Assembly (NCBI RefSeq): GCF_018614055.1 | Contig: NZ_JAGGPB010000003.1 | Coordinates: 16,567 to 80,566 of the forward strand | Source: Streptomyces sp. ISL-98 | GTDB taxonomy: Bacteria; Actinomycetota; Actinomycetes; Streptomycetales; Streptomycetaceae | DNA: 64,000 nucleotides | Direction: 5' to 3' | In this document: piece after piece, positions 8,315 to 16,275 of the stretch | How the letters are laid out: each line of letters begins with the position of its first letter | How positions within the stretch are numbered: the first letter of the stretch is position 1 | Translations under genes and position numbers: made by a program | Notes under the pieces: model-generated | What the model saw: only the letters and a program-made list of their open reading frames with translations | Database searches by the model: none | What the model was told of the DNA's origin: nothing

Positions 8315-9415
8315 ATGGCCACCGCGCCCCGCCCCCGCACCACCACCCGCGACCCCGGAGAACTCGGCCGTCGGCTCACCGCCTGGCTCGGCACCCGGCT
8401 GCCCGGCGCCGAAGTCACAGGCGTCGGCGTCCCCGAGTCCAACGGCATGTCGAGCGAGACCCTGCTCTTCGACATCGAGCACCCCGAACCGCCGCTGCGC
8501 GCCTGCGCGTTGCGACTGGCCGCCGACCCGGACGCGTACACCATCTTTCCCACGTACGACATGGCACGCCAGCACCGCACCATGAGCCTGGTCGCGGAGC
8601 ACACGGATCTGCCCGTGCCCCGTGTGCTCTGGCTGGAGGAGGACCCGGAGCCGCTGGGGGCGCCCTTCTTCGTCATGGAGCGCGCCGAGGGCCGCGTGCC
8701 GCCGGACGTCATGCCCTATACGTACGAAGGGAACTGGCTGCACTCCGCCACCGACGCGCAGCGCGCCCGCCTGGAAGAGGCCTCGGTCTCGCTGATCGCC
8801 CGGCTGCACGACCAATTCCCCGTGAAGGAGGCGGAATTCCTGGCCGCTCCCGGCGAGGGAAGCGCACTGCGCCGCCATGTCGAGGCCCAACGCGCCTACT
8901 ACAACTGGGTAGTGGCAGGGCTGCCCGCCTCCCCGCTCATCGAGCGCGGCTTCGACTGGCTGGCGGAGCACTGGCCCGCCGACGAGGGCGAGCCGGTGCT
9001 CAACTGGGGCGACGCACGCATCGGAAACGTCATCTACGACGGCTTCGAGCCGGCGGCCGTACTCGACTGGGAGATGGCGGCCGTCGCCCCGCGCGAGGTC
9101 GACCTCGGCTGGATGGTCTATCTCCACCGCTTCTTCCAGGACCTGACGGTGAGTTTCGGCCAGCCGGGCCTGCCGGACTTCCTGCGCCGCGACGCCGTCG
9201 AGAGGCGCTACGCCGAACTGACCGGCCACACGCCCCGCGACATGGAGTTCTACACGCTGTACGCCGCCCTGCGGCACGCCGTCGTGATGCTGCGCGTCGC
9301 CTACCGGCAGGTGCACTTCGGTGAGGTCCGGGTCCCCGCGGACCCGGACGCGATGATCCTGCACCGGGCATCGCTCGACACGATGGTCCGGGGAACGTAC
9401 TGGAGTGAGCCCTGA
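8315..9415 (+). CDS. Phosphotransferase family protein (APH/choline-kinase fold)
   Basis: 366 residues; ATG at 8315 with GAGGAG eight bases before it. The protein-kinase-like fold is visible: a small lobe with VGVPESNGMSSETLLFD, PFFVMERAEG in the hinge, a catalytic loop reading LNWGDARIGN (usually HGDxxxxN), and LDWEMAAV supplying the metal-binding Asp. It is close to the acyl-CoA dehydrogenase-associated phosphotransferases of actinobacteria. The catalytic-loop Asn and Asp are kept although the leading His is Asn. The substrate is unknown; drug modification should not be assumed. Confidence 0.8.
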   Translation: MATAPRPRTTTRDPGELGRRLTAWLGTRLPGAEVTGVGVPESNGMSSETLLFDIEHPEPPLRACALRLAADPDAYTIFPTYDMARQHRTMSLVAEHTDLPVPRVLWLEEDPEPLGAPFFVMERAEGRVPPDVMPYTYEGNWLHSATDAQRARLEEASVSLIARLHDQFPVKEAEFLAAPGEGSALRRHVEAQRAYYNWVVAGLPASPLIERGFDWLAEHWPADEGEPVLNWGDARIGNVIYDGFEPAAVLDWEMAAVAPREVDLGWMVYLHRFFQDLTVSFGQPGLPDFLRRDAVERRYAELTGHTPRDMEFYTLYAALRHAVVMLRVAYRQVHFGEVRVPADPDAMILHRASLDTMVRGTYWSEP

Positions 9416-9417
9416 CT

Positions 9418-9813
9418 TCAGGCAGCGTGCCGCAGCTGCGCCTTGACGGGACGCGAGCCCGGACCGCCGACGTGCGAGAAGGGCTGCGTCCGCCAGTCCA
9501 GCTCCTGAGGGAGCGTCAACAGCAGTGCGGTGTCCTGCTCCTGGACCTCGAGCGTCTCGTCGGCGGGCTTCGCGTCCGCCGCCGGGCGGCCGGTGCCCGC
9601 GCATGCCGTGAGCCCGAACGGGTTCCACGGAGTGGGGCACTTCGCGTGCTCGGGCAGGACGGTCTCGTCCGCCAGCAGCGCGATCGGCTGGGCACAGTCC
9701 GGGCAGATCACCCGGTACATCTCAAAAGTGTCGTAGTCGTCGAGAAGATCATCGTCGTCGACGGATTCAACAGGCTCCGGTTCAGTACGTCCGGTGCGCT
9801 TCAGGCTCTGCAT
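9418..9813 (-). CDS. Conserved hypothetical protein with a C-x2-C motif
   Basis: 131 residues from the ATG at 9813, preceded by GGGGGAG. The first 35 residues are acidic (ESVDDDDLLDDYDTFEM). A possible metal-binding part follows: ICPDC, then a lone Cys in HAKCPTPW and another in LTACAGTG. The C-terminus is basic. The cysteine spacing suggests a rubredoxin-like or zinc-ribbon knuckle. I do not recognise a named family and see no operon partner; its upstream region is shared with the Lrp gene. Confidence 0.65.
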   Translation of the reverse strand: MQSLKRTGRTEPEPVESVDDDDLLDDYDTFEMYRVICPDCAQPIALLADETVLPEHAKCPTPWNPFGLTACAGTGRPAADAKPADETLEVQEQDTALLLTLPQELDWRTQPFSHVGGPGSRPVKAQLRHAA

Positions 9814-9973
9814 GGAGACACTCCCCCTCGGGTGGGCCGACAAGGCGCTGCGGCCTCGACCACAGCAACCAATTCCCGCCGCACACGCGCGGTAACCGCG
9901 CAGCCGCCGCGGACACGGCCGCAGGCCTGTGGCATTCGTCACATGCCGCCCGCAGGTGCCCGCCGGGGGAGCC

Positions 9974-10008
9974 CCAGGCTGTGCCTGGAGCGCTGGGGGG
10001 CATAGGTT
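9974..10008 (+). promoter_or_regulatory. Leaderless-type promoter and palindrome before the Lrp gene
   Basis: TAGGTT at 10003-10008 is a good -10 hexamer and lies only 8 bases before the ATG at 10017, so the transcript probably begins at or next to the start codon. No ribosome site precedes that ATG. Just upstream, CCAGGC (9974-9979) and GCCTGG (9983-9988) form a perfect inverted repeat that may be the autoregulatory site. The surrounding G-rich palindromic sequence also looks like a dispersed Streptomyces intergenic repeat. Confidence 0.5.
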
Positions 10009-10016
10009 GATCCGCT

Positions 10017-10457
10017 ATGGAGGAGCTGGATCGTCAGATCGTGGATTTGCTCGTCAAGGACGGGCGGATGAGCTACACCGACCTGGGCAAGGCCACGGGC
10101 CTGTCCACGTCGGCCGTGCACCAGCGGGTGCGCAGGCTCGAACAGCGGGGCGTCATCCGCGGCTATGCCGCCGTTGTCGACCCCGAGGCCGTCGGGCTGC
10201 CGCTCACCGCGTTCATCTCGGTGAAACCGTTCGACCCCAGCGCCCCCGACGACATCTCGGAACGCCTCGCGGGCGTCCCCGAGATCGAGGCGTGCCACAG
10301 CGTGGCGGGCGAAGAGAACTACATCCTCAAGGTGCGCGTCGCCACCCCGCTCGAACTGGAGCACCTGCTGACCCGCATCCGTTCCCTGGCCGGCGTGTCC
10401 ACCCGTACGACCGTGGTCCTCTCCACCCCGTACGAGGCCCGCCCGCCACAGGTCTGA
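10017..10457 (+). CDS. Lrp/AsnC family transcriptional regulator
   Basis: 146 residues, the usual length. An N-terminal helix-turn-helix (MEELDRQIVDLLVKDGRMSY through STSAVHQRVRRLEQRGVI) is followed by a linker and a RAM/ACT-like ligand domain (AFISVKPFD, VAGEENYILKVRVAT, GVSTRTTVVLS). Such proteins form octamers and sense amino acids. No amino-acid gene lies directly beside it; the amidohydrolase gene follows after 44 bases on the same strand and may be co-transcribed. The mRNA looks leaderless. Confidence 0.9.
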   Translation: MEELDRQIVDLLVKDGRMSYTDLGKATGLSTSAVHQRVRRLEQRGVIRGYAAVVDPEAVGLPLTAFISVKPFDPSAPDDISERLAGVPEIEACHSVAGEENYILKVRVATPLELEHLLTRIRSLAGVSTRTTVVLSTPYEARPPQV

Positions 10458-10501
10458 CCCCGGGCACAGAACACCCCTTCCGAGGGGCGAGACTGGTCCC
10501 C

Positions 10502-12142
10502 ATGACCGAGCACAACGCCCCCCGGGCCGAACACCGCACCGTGCTGCTGCGCGGTGGAGACGTCCACAGCCCCGCCGACCCCTTCGCCACCGCGATGGTC
10601 GTCGAGCGGGGACACGTCGCCTGGGTCGGCTCCGAGGGAGCGGCCGACGCCTTCGCCTCGGGTGTCGACGAGGTGATCGACCTCGAAGGCGCCCTGGTCA
10701 CCCCCGCCTTCACGGACGCACATGTGCACACCACGTCCACCGGTCTCGCCCTCACCGGCCTCGACCTGTCCGGGGCGCGCTCCCTGGCCGACGCGCTGGA
10801 TCTTGTACGGGCGCATGCCGCGGCCGGCCCCGCCGGCCAGATCCTCCTCGGCCACGGCTGGGACGCCACCCGCTGGCCCGAGCAGCGCCCCCCGTCCCGC
10901 GGCGAACTCGACGAAGCGGCGGGCGGACGGCCGCTGTACCTGCCCCGGATCGACGTCCACTCGGCCGTCGTCACCACCGCGCTCCTCGACCTCGTCCCCG
11001 GCGTCACAGGGCTGGCCGGCTACCACCCGGACGCCCCGCTCACGGCCGCCGCCCACCACGCCGTACGCACCGCCGCCCACGGAGCCGTCACGCCCCAGCA
11101 GCGCGCCGAGGCGCAGCGCGCGGCGCTCGCCCGCGCCGCCTCGCTCGGCATCGGCACGGTCCACGAGTGCGCGGGCCCCGAGATCTCCGACGAGCAGGAC
11201 TTCACCGGCCTCCTGAAGCTGGCCGCCGAGGAGCCGGGCCCGCGCGTCTTCGGTTACTGGGCCGAACGCGTCGCGGATGCGAAGGACGCCGAGCGGATCC
11301 GGGAACTGGGCGCGATCGGCGCGGCCGGAGACCTCTTCGTCGACGGCTCGCTCGGCTCCCACACGGCCTGCCTGCACGCGCCGTACGCCGACGCCGCGCA
11401 CACCGGCACCGCCCATCTCGACGCGGCGGCCGTCGCCGCCCACGTCACCGCCTGCACGGAGGCCGGACTGCAGGCGGGCTTCCACGCCATCGGGGACGCC
11501 GCGATCAGCTCCGTCGTCGACGGCGTGCGCGCCGCCGCGCAGAAGCTCGGCCTCGCCCGGATCCGTGCCGCCCGCCACCGCGTCGAGCACGCCGAGATGC
11601 TCACCCCGGACACCGTCGCGGCCTTCGCCGACCTGGGCCTGACCGCCTCCGTGCAGCCCGCTTTCGACGCGGCCTGGGGCGGCGACGAAGGGATGTACGC
11701 GCAGCGCCTGGGCGTCGAGCGGGCCCGTACGCTCAACCCGTACGCCGCCCTGCTGCGCGCCGGTGTGCCGCTGGCCTTCGGCTCCGACAGCCCGGTCACT
11801 CCGCTCGCCCCGTGGGGCACTGTCCGGGCGGCGGCCTTCCACCGCACGCCCGAGCACCGGGTGTCCGTACGTGCCGCCTTCACCGCCCACACGCGCGGCG
11901 GCTGGCGGGCCGTCGGCCGCGACGACGCGGGCACCCTCGTGCCCGGGGCCCCCGCCGACTACGCGGTCTGGCGGGCGGACGAACTCGTGGTGCAGGCCCC
12001 CGACGACCGGGTGGCCCGCTGGTCGACCGACCCGCGCTCCGGTACGCCCGGCCTGCCCGATCTCACTCCGGGCGCCGAACTCCCGGTCTGTCTGCGGACG
12101 GTGGTTTTCGGACAAACAGTTTTCGTACACCCGGACGAGTGA
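10502..12142 (+). CDS. YtcJ-like metal-dependent amidohydrolase
   Basis: 546 residues from the ATG at 10502. The amidohydrolase fold is complete: a beta-sandwich N-terminus, the metal site VTPAFTDAHVHTTSTG, FHAIGDAAI, HRVEHAEM, and GSDSPVTPLAP with the catalytic Asp near the C-terminus. Family members hydrolyse amides or exo-type N-substituted substrates with one or two zinc ions. No signal peptide is present, so it is cytoplasmic. The physiological substrate is not known. It follows the Lrp gene closely. Confidence 0.85.
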   Translation: MTEHNAPRAEHRTVLLRGGDVHSPADPFATAMVVERGHVAWVGSEGAADAFASGVDEVIDLEGALVTPAFTDAHVHTTSTGLALTGLDLSGARSLADALDLVRAHAAAGPAGQILLGHGWDATRWPEQRPPSRGELDEAAGGRPLYLPRIDVHSAVVTTALLDLVPGVTGLAGYHPDAPLTAAAHHAVRTAAHGAVTPQQRAEAQRAALARAASLGIGTVHECAGPEISDEQDFTGLLKLAAEEPGPRVFGYWAERVADAKDAERIRELGAIGAAGDLFVDGSLGSHTACLHAPYADAAHTGTAHLDAAAVAAHVTACTEAGLQAGFHAIGDAAISSVVDGVRAAAQKLGLARIRAARHRVEHAEMLTPDTVAAFADLGLTASVQPAFDAAWGGDEGMYAQRLGVERARTLNPYAALLRAGVPLAFGSDSPVTPLAPWGTVRAAAFHRTPEHRVSVRAAFTAHTRGGWRAVGRDDAGTLVPGAPADYAVWRADELVVQAPDDRVARWSTDPRSGTPGLPDLTPGAELPVCLRTVVFGQTVFVHPDE

Positions 12143-12252
12143 TGTGCGCGGGGCGCGTACCGCCGATCGGTGTTCCCAGGGGTCTTCCTGCCACGTGCGT
12201 ATCTTCCGCACTGACCTGGTGATTTGGGCAAACACCGCAGGTCACACGACTG

Positions 12253-12283
12253 TTGACAGAAAGCGGCCAGCGGCGGGTAGGTT
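12253..12283 (+). promoter_or_regulatory. Consensus-like HrdB promoter upstream of ppm1, with a long structured leader
   Basis: TTGACA at 12253-12258 and TAGGTT at 12278-12283 are 19 bases apart. Transcription from here would give a leader of about 400 bases before ppm1. The interval 12284-12692 has no convincing ORF. It contains an 8-bp perfect hairpin (GGTGCGCC/GGCGCACC, 12357-12377) and a 12-base palindrome CCCGATATCGGG at 12608-12619. A second possible -10, TATGGT, lies near 12654. The leader could be a cis-regulatory RNA or a separate small RNA; I recognise no riboswitch class. Confidence 0.5.
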
Positions 12284-12692
12284 CGGCCGAGTCCACCGCA
12301 GGATGTCCGACCGGCAAACCTCCACGCAGTCGTCGAACGCCGCTGGGTCATGGGGTGGTGCGCCGCACGGGCGCACCAGTACTCGGAGCCAGGTTCAGCG
12401 CCCGCGCCTCGGGGGCGAGGGAAGGTTTCAGCCGGGAGGATGTCCCCTCCTGCTCCTCGCGAGCTCGGGGGAGGGTGTGACCCGGGTGGGGCCCGGATGT
12501 TCAGTAGACAACGGCTCTCGGCCGACCCGCAGCCGGCGGGTCCGAGGCCGGCCCGAAGGACGCCGGGCCCCGATCCGCAGAAACGAATTTCTGTTTTCCC
12601 CGATTTCCCCGATATCGGGAAGCCTTCCGTGCGGGCCCGCGGAGCACGATCGCTATGGTGGTGCATCTGTGTACGGACATTAAGGGGCAGCA

Positions 12693-13463
12693 GTGAACGA
12701 CGGCGGTCAGAGGCGTTACGGCCCGCTCGGCAGAGCCTTGGTGATCATTCCGACCTACAACGAGGCCGAGAACATCAAGCCGATCGTCTCCCGGGTGCGC
12801 TCCGCGGTGCCCGACGCGCACATTCTCGTGGCCGACGACAACAGCCCCGACGGCACCGGCAAGATCGCGGACGAGATCGCGGTCGGCGACGACCAGGTCC
12901 ACGTCCTGCACCGCAAGGGCAAGGAAGGGCTGGGCGCGGCCTACCTGGCGGGCTTCCGCTGGGGCACCGAGCACGGTTACGGCGTACTGGTGGAAATGGA
13001 CGCCGACGGCTCCCACCAGCCCGAGGAACTGCCCCGCCTGCTGACCGCCCTCAAGGGCGCCGACCTGGTCCTCGGCTCGCGCTGGGTGCCCGGCGGCCGC
13101 GTCGTCAACTGGCCCAAGCACCGCGAGATGCTCTCCCGGGGCGGCAGCACGTACTCGCGGGTGCTCCTCGGCGTCCCGATCCGCGACGTCACGGGCGGCT
13201 TCCGGGCCTTCCGCGCGGAGACCCTGGAGGGGCTCGGGCTCGAAGAGGTCGCGTCCCAGGGGTACTGCTTCCAGGTCGACCTCGCCCGCCGCGCGGTCGA
13301 GGCCGGATACAACGTCGTCGAAGTGCCCATCACCTTCGTGGAACGCGAACTGGGCGACAGCAAGATGAGCCGCGACATCGTCGTCGAGGCGCTGTGGCGG
13401 GTAACGGCCTGGGGCGTCGGCTCCCGGGCGAACAAACTCCTGGGCCGCAAGCCCTCCTCCTGA
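12693..13463 (+). CDS. ppm1: Polyprenol-phosphate mannosyltransferase, GT2 family
   Basis: 256 residues from the GTG at 12693 behind AAGGGG. Dolichyl-phosphate mannose synthase signatures are clear: VIIPTYNEAENI, VADDNSPDGTG, the DxD-like VEMDADGSHQPEEL, GSRWVPGG, and RDVTGGFRAF. It transfers mannose from GDP-mannose to polyprenyl phosphate at the inner membrane face, supplying protein O-mannosylation in Streptomyces. It is the single-domain type without the fused N-acyltransferase-like domain of mycobacterial Ppm1. fxsA and convergent rbpA follow, the same order as SCO1423-SCO1421 in S. coelicolor. Confidence 0.92.
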   Translation: MNDGGQRRYGPLGRALVIIPTYNEAENIKPIVSRVRSAVPDAHILVADDNSPDGTGKIADEIAVGDDQVHVLHRKGKEGLGAAYLAGFRWGTEHGYGVLVEMDADGSHQPEELPRLLTALKGADLVLGSRWVPGGRVVNWPKHREMLSRGGSTYSRVLLGVPIRDVTGGFRAFRAETLEGLGLEEVASQGYCFQVDLARRAVEAGYNVVEVPITFVERELGDSKMSRDIVVEALWRVTAWGVGSRANKLLGRKPSS

Positions 13464-13505
13464 TCTTTTACGCCGCCCAGGCGCCCAGCCAGGCACACTG
13501 GAAGC

Positions 13506-14078
13506 ATGACGACCGGCTCACCGACTCCGACAGCTCCGGGGCGCTCGCGCGCCCGCACCTTCGTACCTCTTGGCGTCGCCGTCTGGCTGGTGCTCGAGAT
13601 CTGGCTGCTGACCGTAGTGGCCGACGCCGCGGGCGCACTCACCGTCCTGGCGTTGCTGATCGCGGGCGTCGTGCTCGGCGCCGTGGTCATCAAGCGGGCC
13701 GGCCGCCGTGCCTTCAAGAACCTCACCGAGACCCTCCAGCAGCAGCAGTCGGGCGCGACGCCCGCCCAGCGCGAGGGCAGCAGCGGCAATGGCTTCCTGA
13801 TGCTGGGCGGCCTGCTGCTGATGTTGCCCGGCCTGATCTCCGACGTGGCGGGGCTGCTGCTCCTCGTGCCGCCCGTGCGTTCGCTGCTCGGCAGGTACGC
13901 CGAACGGTCGCTGGAGCGCAGGATGCGCGCGGCGACTCCCGGCAGCCTGGGCGACGCTTTCCAGCAGGCCCGTATTCACCGCCCGGACGGCAAGGTCGTA
14001 CAGGGTGAGGTCATCAGGGAGGACGGGGCGCCCGCGCCGCGACGCGACGACGGCCCGAGGCCGCCGATCGCCCCCTGA
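13506..14078 (+). CDS. fxsA: FxsA family membrane protein
   Basis: 190 residues. Membrane segments lie at about residues 20-38 (FVPLGVAVWLVLEIWLLTVV), 43-62 (ALTVLALLIAGVVLGAVVIK) and 95-122 (NGFLMLGGLLLMLPGLISDVAG). The last contains the L-L-P-G-x-x-x-D motif of FxsA proteins. The C-terminus is soluble and charged. E. coli FxsA is known for affecting exclusion of phage T7 by F plasmids; the role in actinobacteria is unknown. It starts 42 bases after ppm1 and ends at a strong terminator. Confidence 0.88.
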   Translation: MTTGSPTPTAPGRSRARTFVPLGVAVWLVLEIWLLTVVADAAGALTVLALLIAGVVLGAVVIKRAGRRAFKNLTETLQQQQSGATPAQREGSSGNGFLMLGGLLLMLPGLISDVAGLLLLVPPVRSLLGRYAERSLERRMRAATPGSLGDAFQQARIHRPDGKVVQGEVIREDGAPAPRRDDGPRPPIAP

Positions 14079-14143
14079 TCAAGAATCTTGGGCCCAGGAT
14101 CATGGGCCGGAGATCATTGGCCGGAAATGAAGCCGGAAATGAA

Positions 14144-14198
14144 CAAGAGCCGCGGGGGTGTGACACAGACTCGCTGTGTCACACCCCCGCGGCTCTTG
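14144..14198. terminator. Bidirectional terminator between fxsA and rbpA
   Basis: A perfect 25-bp inverted repeat occupies 14144-14168 and 14174-14198 with a 5-base loop, ACTCG. It sits in the convergent gap of fxsA (+) and rbpA (-), so it can stop both transcripts. Like most Streptomyces terminators it lacks a long U tract. Confidence 0.85.
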
Positions 14199-14236
14199 CC
14201 GTTGTGCTGACTGCCGTCAGGCGCAACGCCGAAGCA

Positions 14237-14611
14237 TTACGCGGACTTGCGGCTGTCCCGCGGATGCACCGCAATGTTCATGGCGCCTGAACGCAGTACC
14301 GCAAGCCTCTCGGCCAGGACCTCTTCGAGCTCCTCGCGGGTGCGCCTCTCCATGAGCATGTCCCAGTGCGTACGCGCGGGCTTGCCCTTCTTCTCCTCAG
14401 GCCCGTCGCCGTCTACAAGGAGTGCCTGGGCGCCACACGCCTTGCACTCCCACTCCGGCGGAATTTCTGCCTCAACCGAGAACGGCATCTCAAATCGATG
14501 TCCGTTCTGGCATGCGTACTCCACCGCCTGGCGCGGGGCCAGATCGATGCCGCGGTCCGTCTCGTAGCTGGTAACCACAAGTCGCGTGCCGCGGAGAGCT
14601 CGCTCACTCAT
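14237..14611 (-). CDS. rbpA: RNA polymerase-binding protein RbpA
   Basis: 124 residues, the expected length. It begins MSERALRGTRLVVTSYETD and carries the zinc-site residues Cys34 (EYACQNGH), His38, Cys56 and Cys59 (WECKACG). The basic linker and the C-terminal helices of the sigma-interaction domain (HWDMLMERRTREELEEVL) are present. RbpA binds the beta subunit and group 1 and some group 2 sigma factors and stabilises the open complex; it is linked to rifampicin tolerance. GGGAGG precedes the ATG at 14611. Expression is probably sigma-R dependent, see the promoter at 14673-14699. Confidence 0.96.
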   Translation of the reverse strand: MSERALRGTRLVVTSYETDRGIDLAPRQAVEYACQNGHRFEMPFSVEAEIPPEWECKACGAQALLVDGDGPEEKKGKPARTHWDMLMERRTREELEEVLAERLAVLRSGAMNIAVHPRDSRKSA

Positions 14612-14672
14612 GAATCGTGCCTCCCGGGCTTGTCGCCCACAGGACAGGTGTCGCTGTCGTCGTCATCCGGTC

Positions 14673-14699
14673 AACGTCCGGTCGGCGGTAAAGATTCCC
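14673..14699 (-). promoter_or_regulatory. Sigma-R (thiol-stress) promoter of rbpA
   Basis: On the minus strand GGGAAT (14699-14694) is followed after exactly 18 bases by GTT (14675-14673). This matches the Streptomyces sigma-R consensus GGAAT-N18/19-GTT. The start codon lies about 60 bases downstream. In S. coelicolor rbpA is a known member of the sigma-R regulon, which supports the reading. Confidence 0.85.
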
Positions 14700-14866
14700 G
14701 TTGCGGGTCATGCGTCGCCCGTCGTGCCGCCCCTTGTTGTACCCACCAGTGCCCGGTTTGTCACTTCTGGCAGCAGATGTCACCCAGCGTTGTCGATGTC
14801 CGAGCGCGCAGTAACGGTCCGCCTGGCAGGCCAAAGGCGTACACTACCGGCCTTTCACTTCAAGCA

Positions 14867-16222
14867 CTAAATCCGCTCCGGTACGGGGTTTCCCGCCGCC
14901 TCCACAGCTCGCCGTACAGGCACCCGTGCGAGTAGTACGAAGCCCAGCGCGAAGAAGGCCACGAGAGAGATGATCGCATCCCGGTAGCTGCCGGTCAGCT
15001 GGTACGCGAGGCCGAAGACCAGCGGTCCCAGCCAGCTCATTCCCCGGTCGCTCATCTCGTACGCCGAGAAGTACTCGGCCTCCTTGCCGCGCGGCACCAG
15101 GTGGGAGAAGAGCGAGCGGGACAGGGCCTGGCTGCCGCCCAGCACCAGCCCGATCGCCGACGCCAGGGCGAAGAACCAGACCGGAGCCCCGGCCGGCAGG
15201 AAGTAGCCCGCGCCGATCGTCAGCGTCCAGGCCGCGAGGGAGCCGAGGATCGTGCGCTTGGCCCCGAAGCGCTGGGCCAGGCGGCCCATGCCCAGCGCGC
15301 CCGCCACCGCGAGCACCTGCACCAGCAGGATGGCAGTGATGAGGGTGGTCTGGTCGAGGCCCAGCTCCTCGGACCCGTAGATCGAGGCCTGCGAAATGAC
15401 CGTCTGTACACCGTCGTTGTAGACCAGATAGGCCAGCAGGAAGGACAGCGTCAGCGGATGGCGGCGCATGTCCTTGATCGTCGCGACCAGCTGGCGCCAC
15501 CCCGCACCGACCCGGCCCGCGGCCTGCGGCTCGCTCCGCTCCACCCGGCGGTCGCGCAGCCGCCGCAGGGGTATGAGCGTAAAGGCGCCCCACCACAGGC
15601 CGGCCGAAGCGAGGCAGATCCGTACCGCTGTCCCCTCCGAAATCCCGAAGCTCTCATGGCCGGAGTAGAGGACGAGATTGAGGACGAGGACGAAGGCGCC
15701 CGATGTGTAGCCGAACGCCCAGCCCCGTGAGGAGACTCTGTCGCGCTCCTCGGGCTCGGCGATCTGAGGGAGATAGGCGTTGTAGAGCACCATCGCGACG
15801 GACTGGGAAGCGTTGGCGACGATCAGCAGGAACGCGCCCAGCAAATAGCGCTCCCCGTCCAGGAAGAACATGCCCGCTGTAGCGGTCGCTCCCAGGTACG
15901 CGGCGGCAGCGAGCAGCGGCTTCTTTCTGCCCGTACGGTCCGCGACCGCGCCCACCAGAGGCATGACCAGAACGGCCACTACGACCGATACGGAGACGGT
16001 GTACGCGAAGAGAGAGCCCGCCCGCACCGGGATGCCCAGCGGGTGGACGAAGCCGTCCGCGTCGGCGGCTGCCTTGGCGACCGTCGTCAGGTAGGGGCCG
16101 AGGAAGACGGTGAGCACGCTCGTCGAGTAGACGGAGCAGGCGAAATCGTAGAAATACCAGCCCTGTTGCTCGCGTTTGCGGGCGGTGGCCCCGTCCGTAC
16201 GGTCCACGGTGTCAGTTCTCAC
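14867..16222 (-). CDS. MFS transporter of the UMF1/Atg22-like group
   Basis: 451 residues from the GTG at 16222, preceded by GAGGGGGG. The first helix has the group signature WYFYDFACSVYSTSVLTVFL. Loop 2-3 has the MFS motif with GAVADRTGRKKP, and about twelve membrane helices are evident (NASQSVAMVLYNAYLP, FGYTSGAFVLVLNLVLYS, AIGLVLGGSQALSRSLFSH). UMF1 proteins resemble yeast vacuolar effluxer Atg22, so amino-acid or small-metabolite export is possible, but the substrate is unknown. It lies 53 bases after the GDPD gene and is probably co-transcribed with it. Confidence 0.85.
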   Translation of the reverse strand: MRTDTVDRTDGATARKREQQGWYFYDFACSVYSTSVLTVFLGPYLTTVAKAAADADGFVHPLGIPVRAGSLFAYTVSVSVVVAVLVMPLVGAVADRTGRKKPLLAAAAYLGATATAGMFFLDGERYLLGAFLLIVANASQSVAMVLYNAYLPQIAEPEERDRVSSRGWAFGYTSGAFVLVLNLVLYSGHESFGISEGTAVRICLASAGLWWGAFTLIPLRRLRDRRVERSEPQAAGRVGAGWRQLVATIKDMRRHPLTLSFLLAYLVYNDGVQTVISQASIYGSEELGLDQTTLITAILLVQVLAVAGALGMGRLAQRFGAKRTILGSLAAWTLTIGAGYFLPAGAPVWFFALASAIGLVLGGSQALSRSLFSHLVPRGKEAEYFSAYEMSDRGMSWLGPLVFGLAYQLTGSYRDAIISLVAFFALGFVLLARVPVRRAVEAAGNPVPERI

Positions 16223-16275
16223 CGTGCGCCCCCCTCGCTCGTCCCCGTGCCGGTGCGGGCCACGGGGCGTGCGGG

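Noticed and set aside
12284..12692. Known riboswitch (cobalamin, c-di-AMP) or RNase P/6S RNA in the ppm1 leader
   Set aside because: I looked for the conserved core words of these RNAs and found none; only generic hairpins are visible.
12350..14008. 552-codon plus-strand frame across ppm1 and fxsA
   Set aside because: It overlaps two genes with clear family motifs in another frame and is Arg/Gly-rich. The part before 12692 has no ribosome site or domain.
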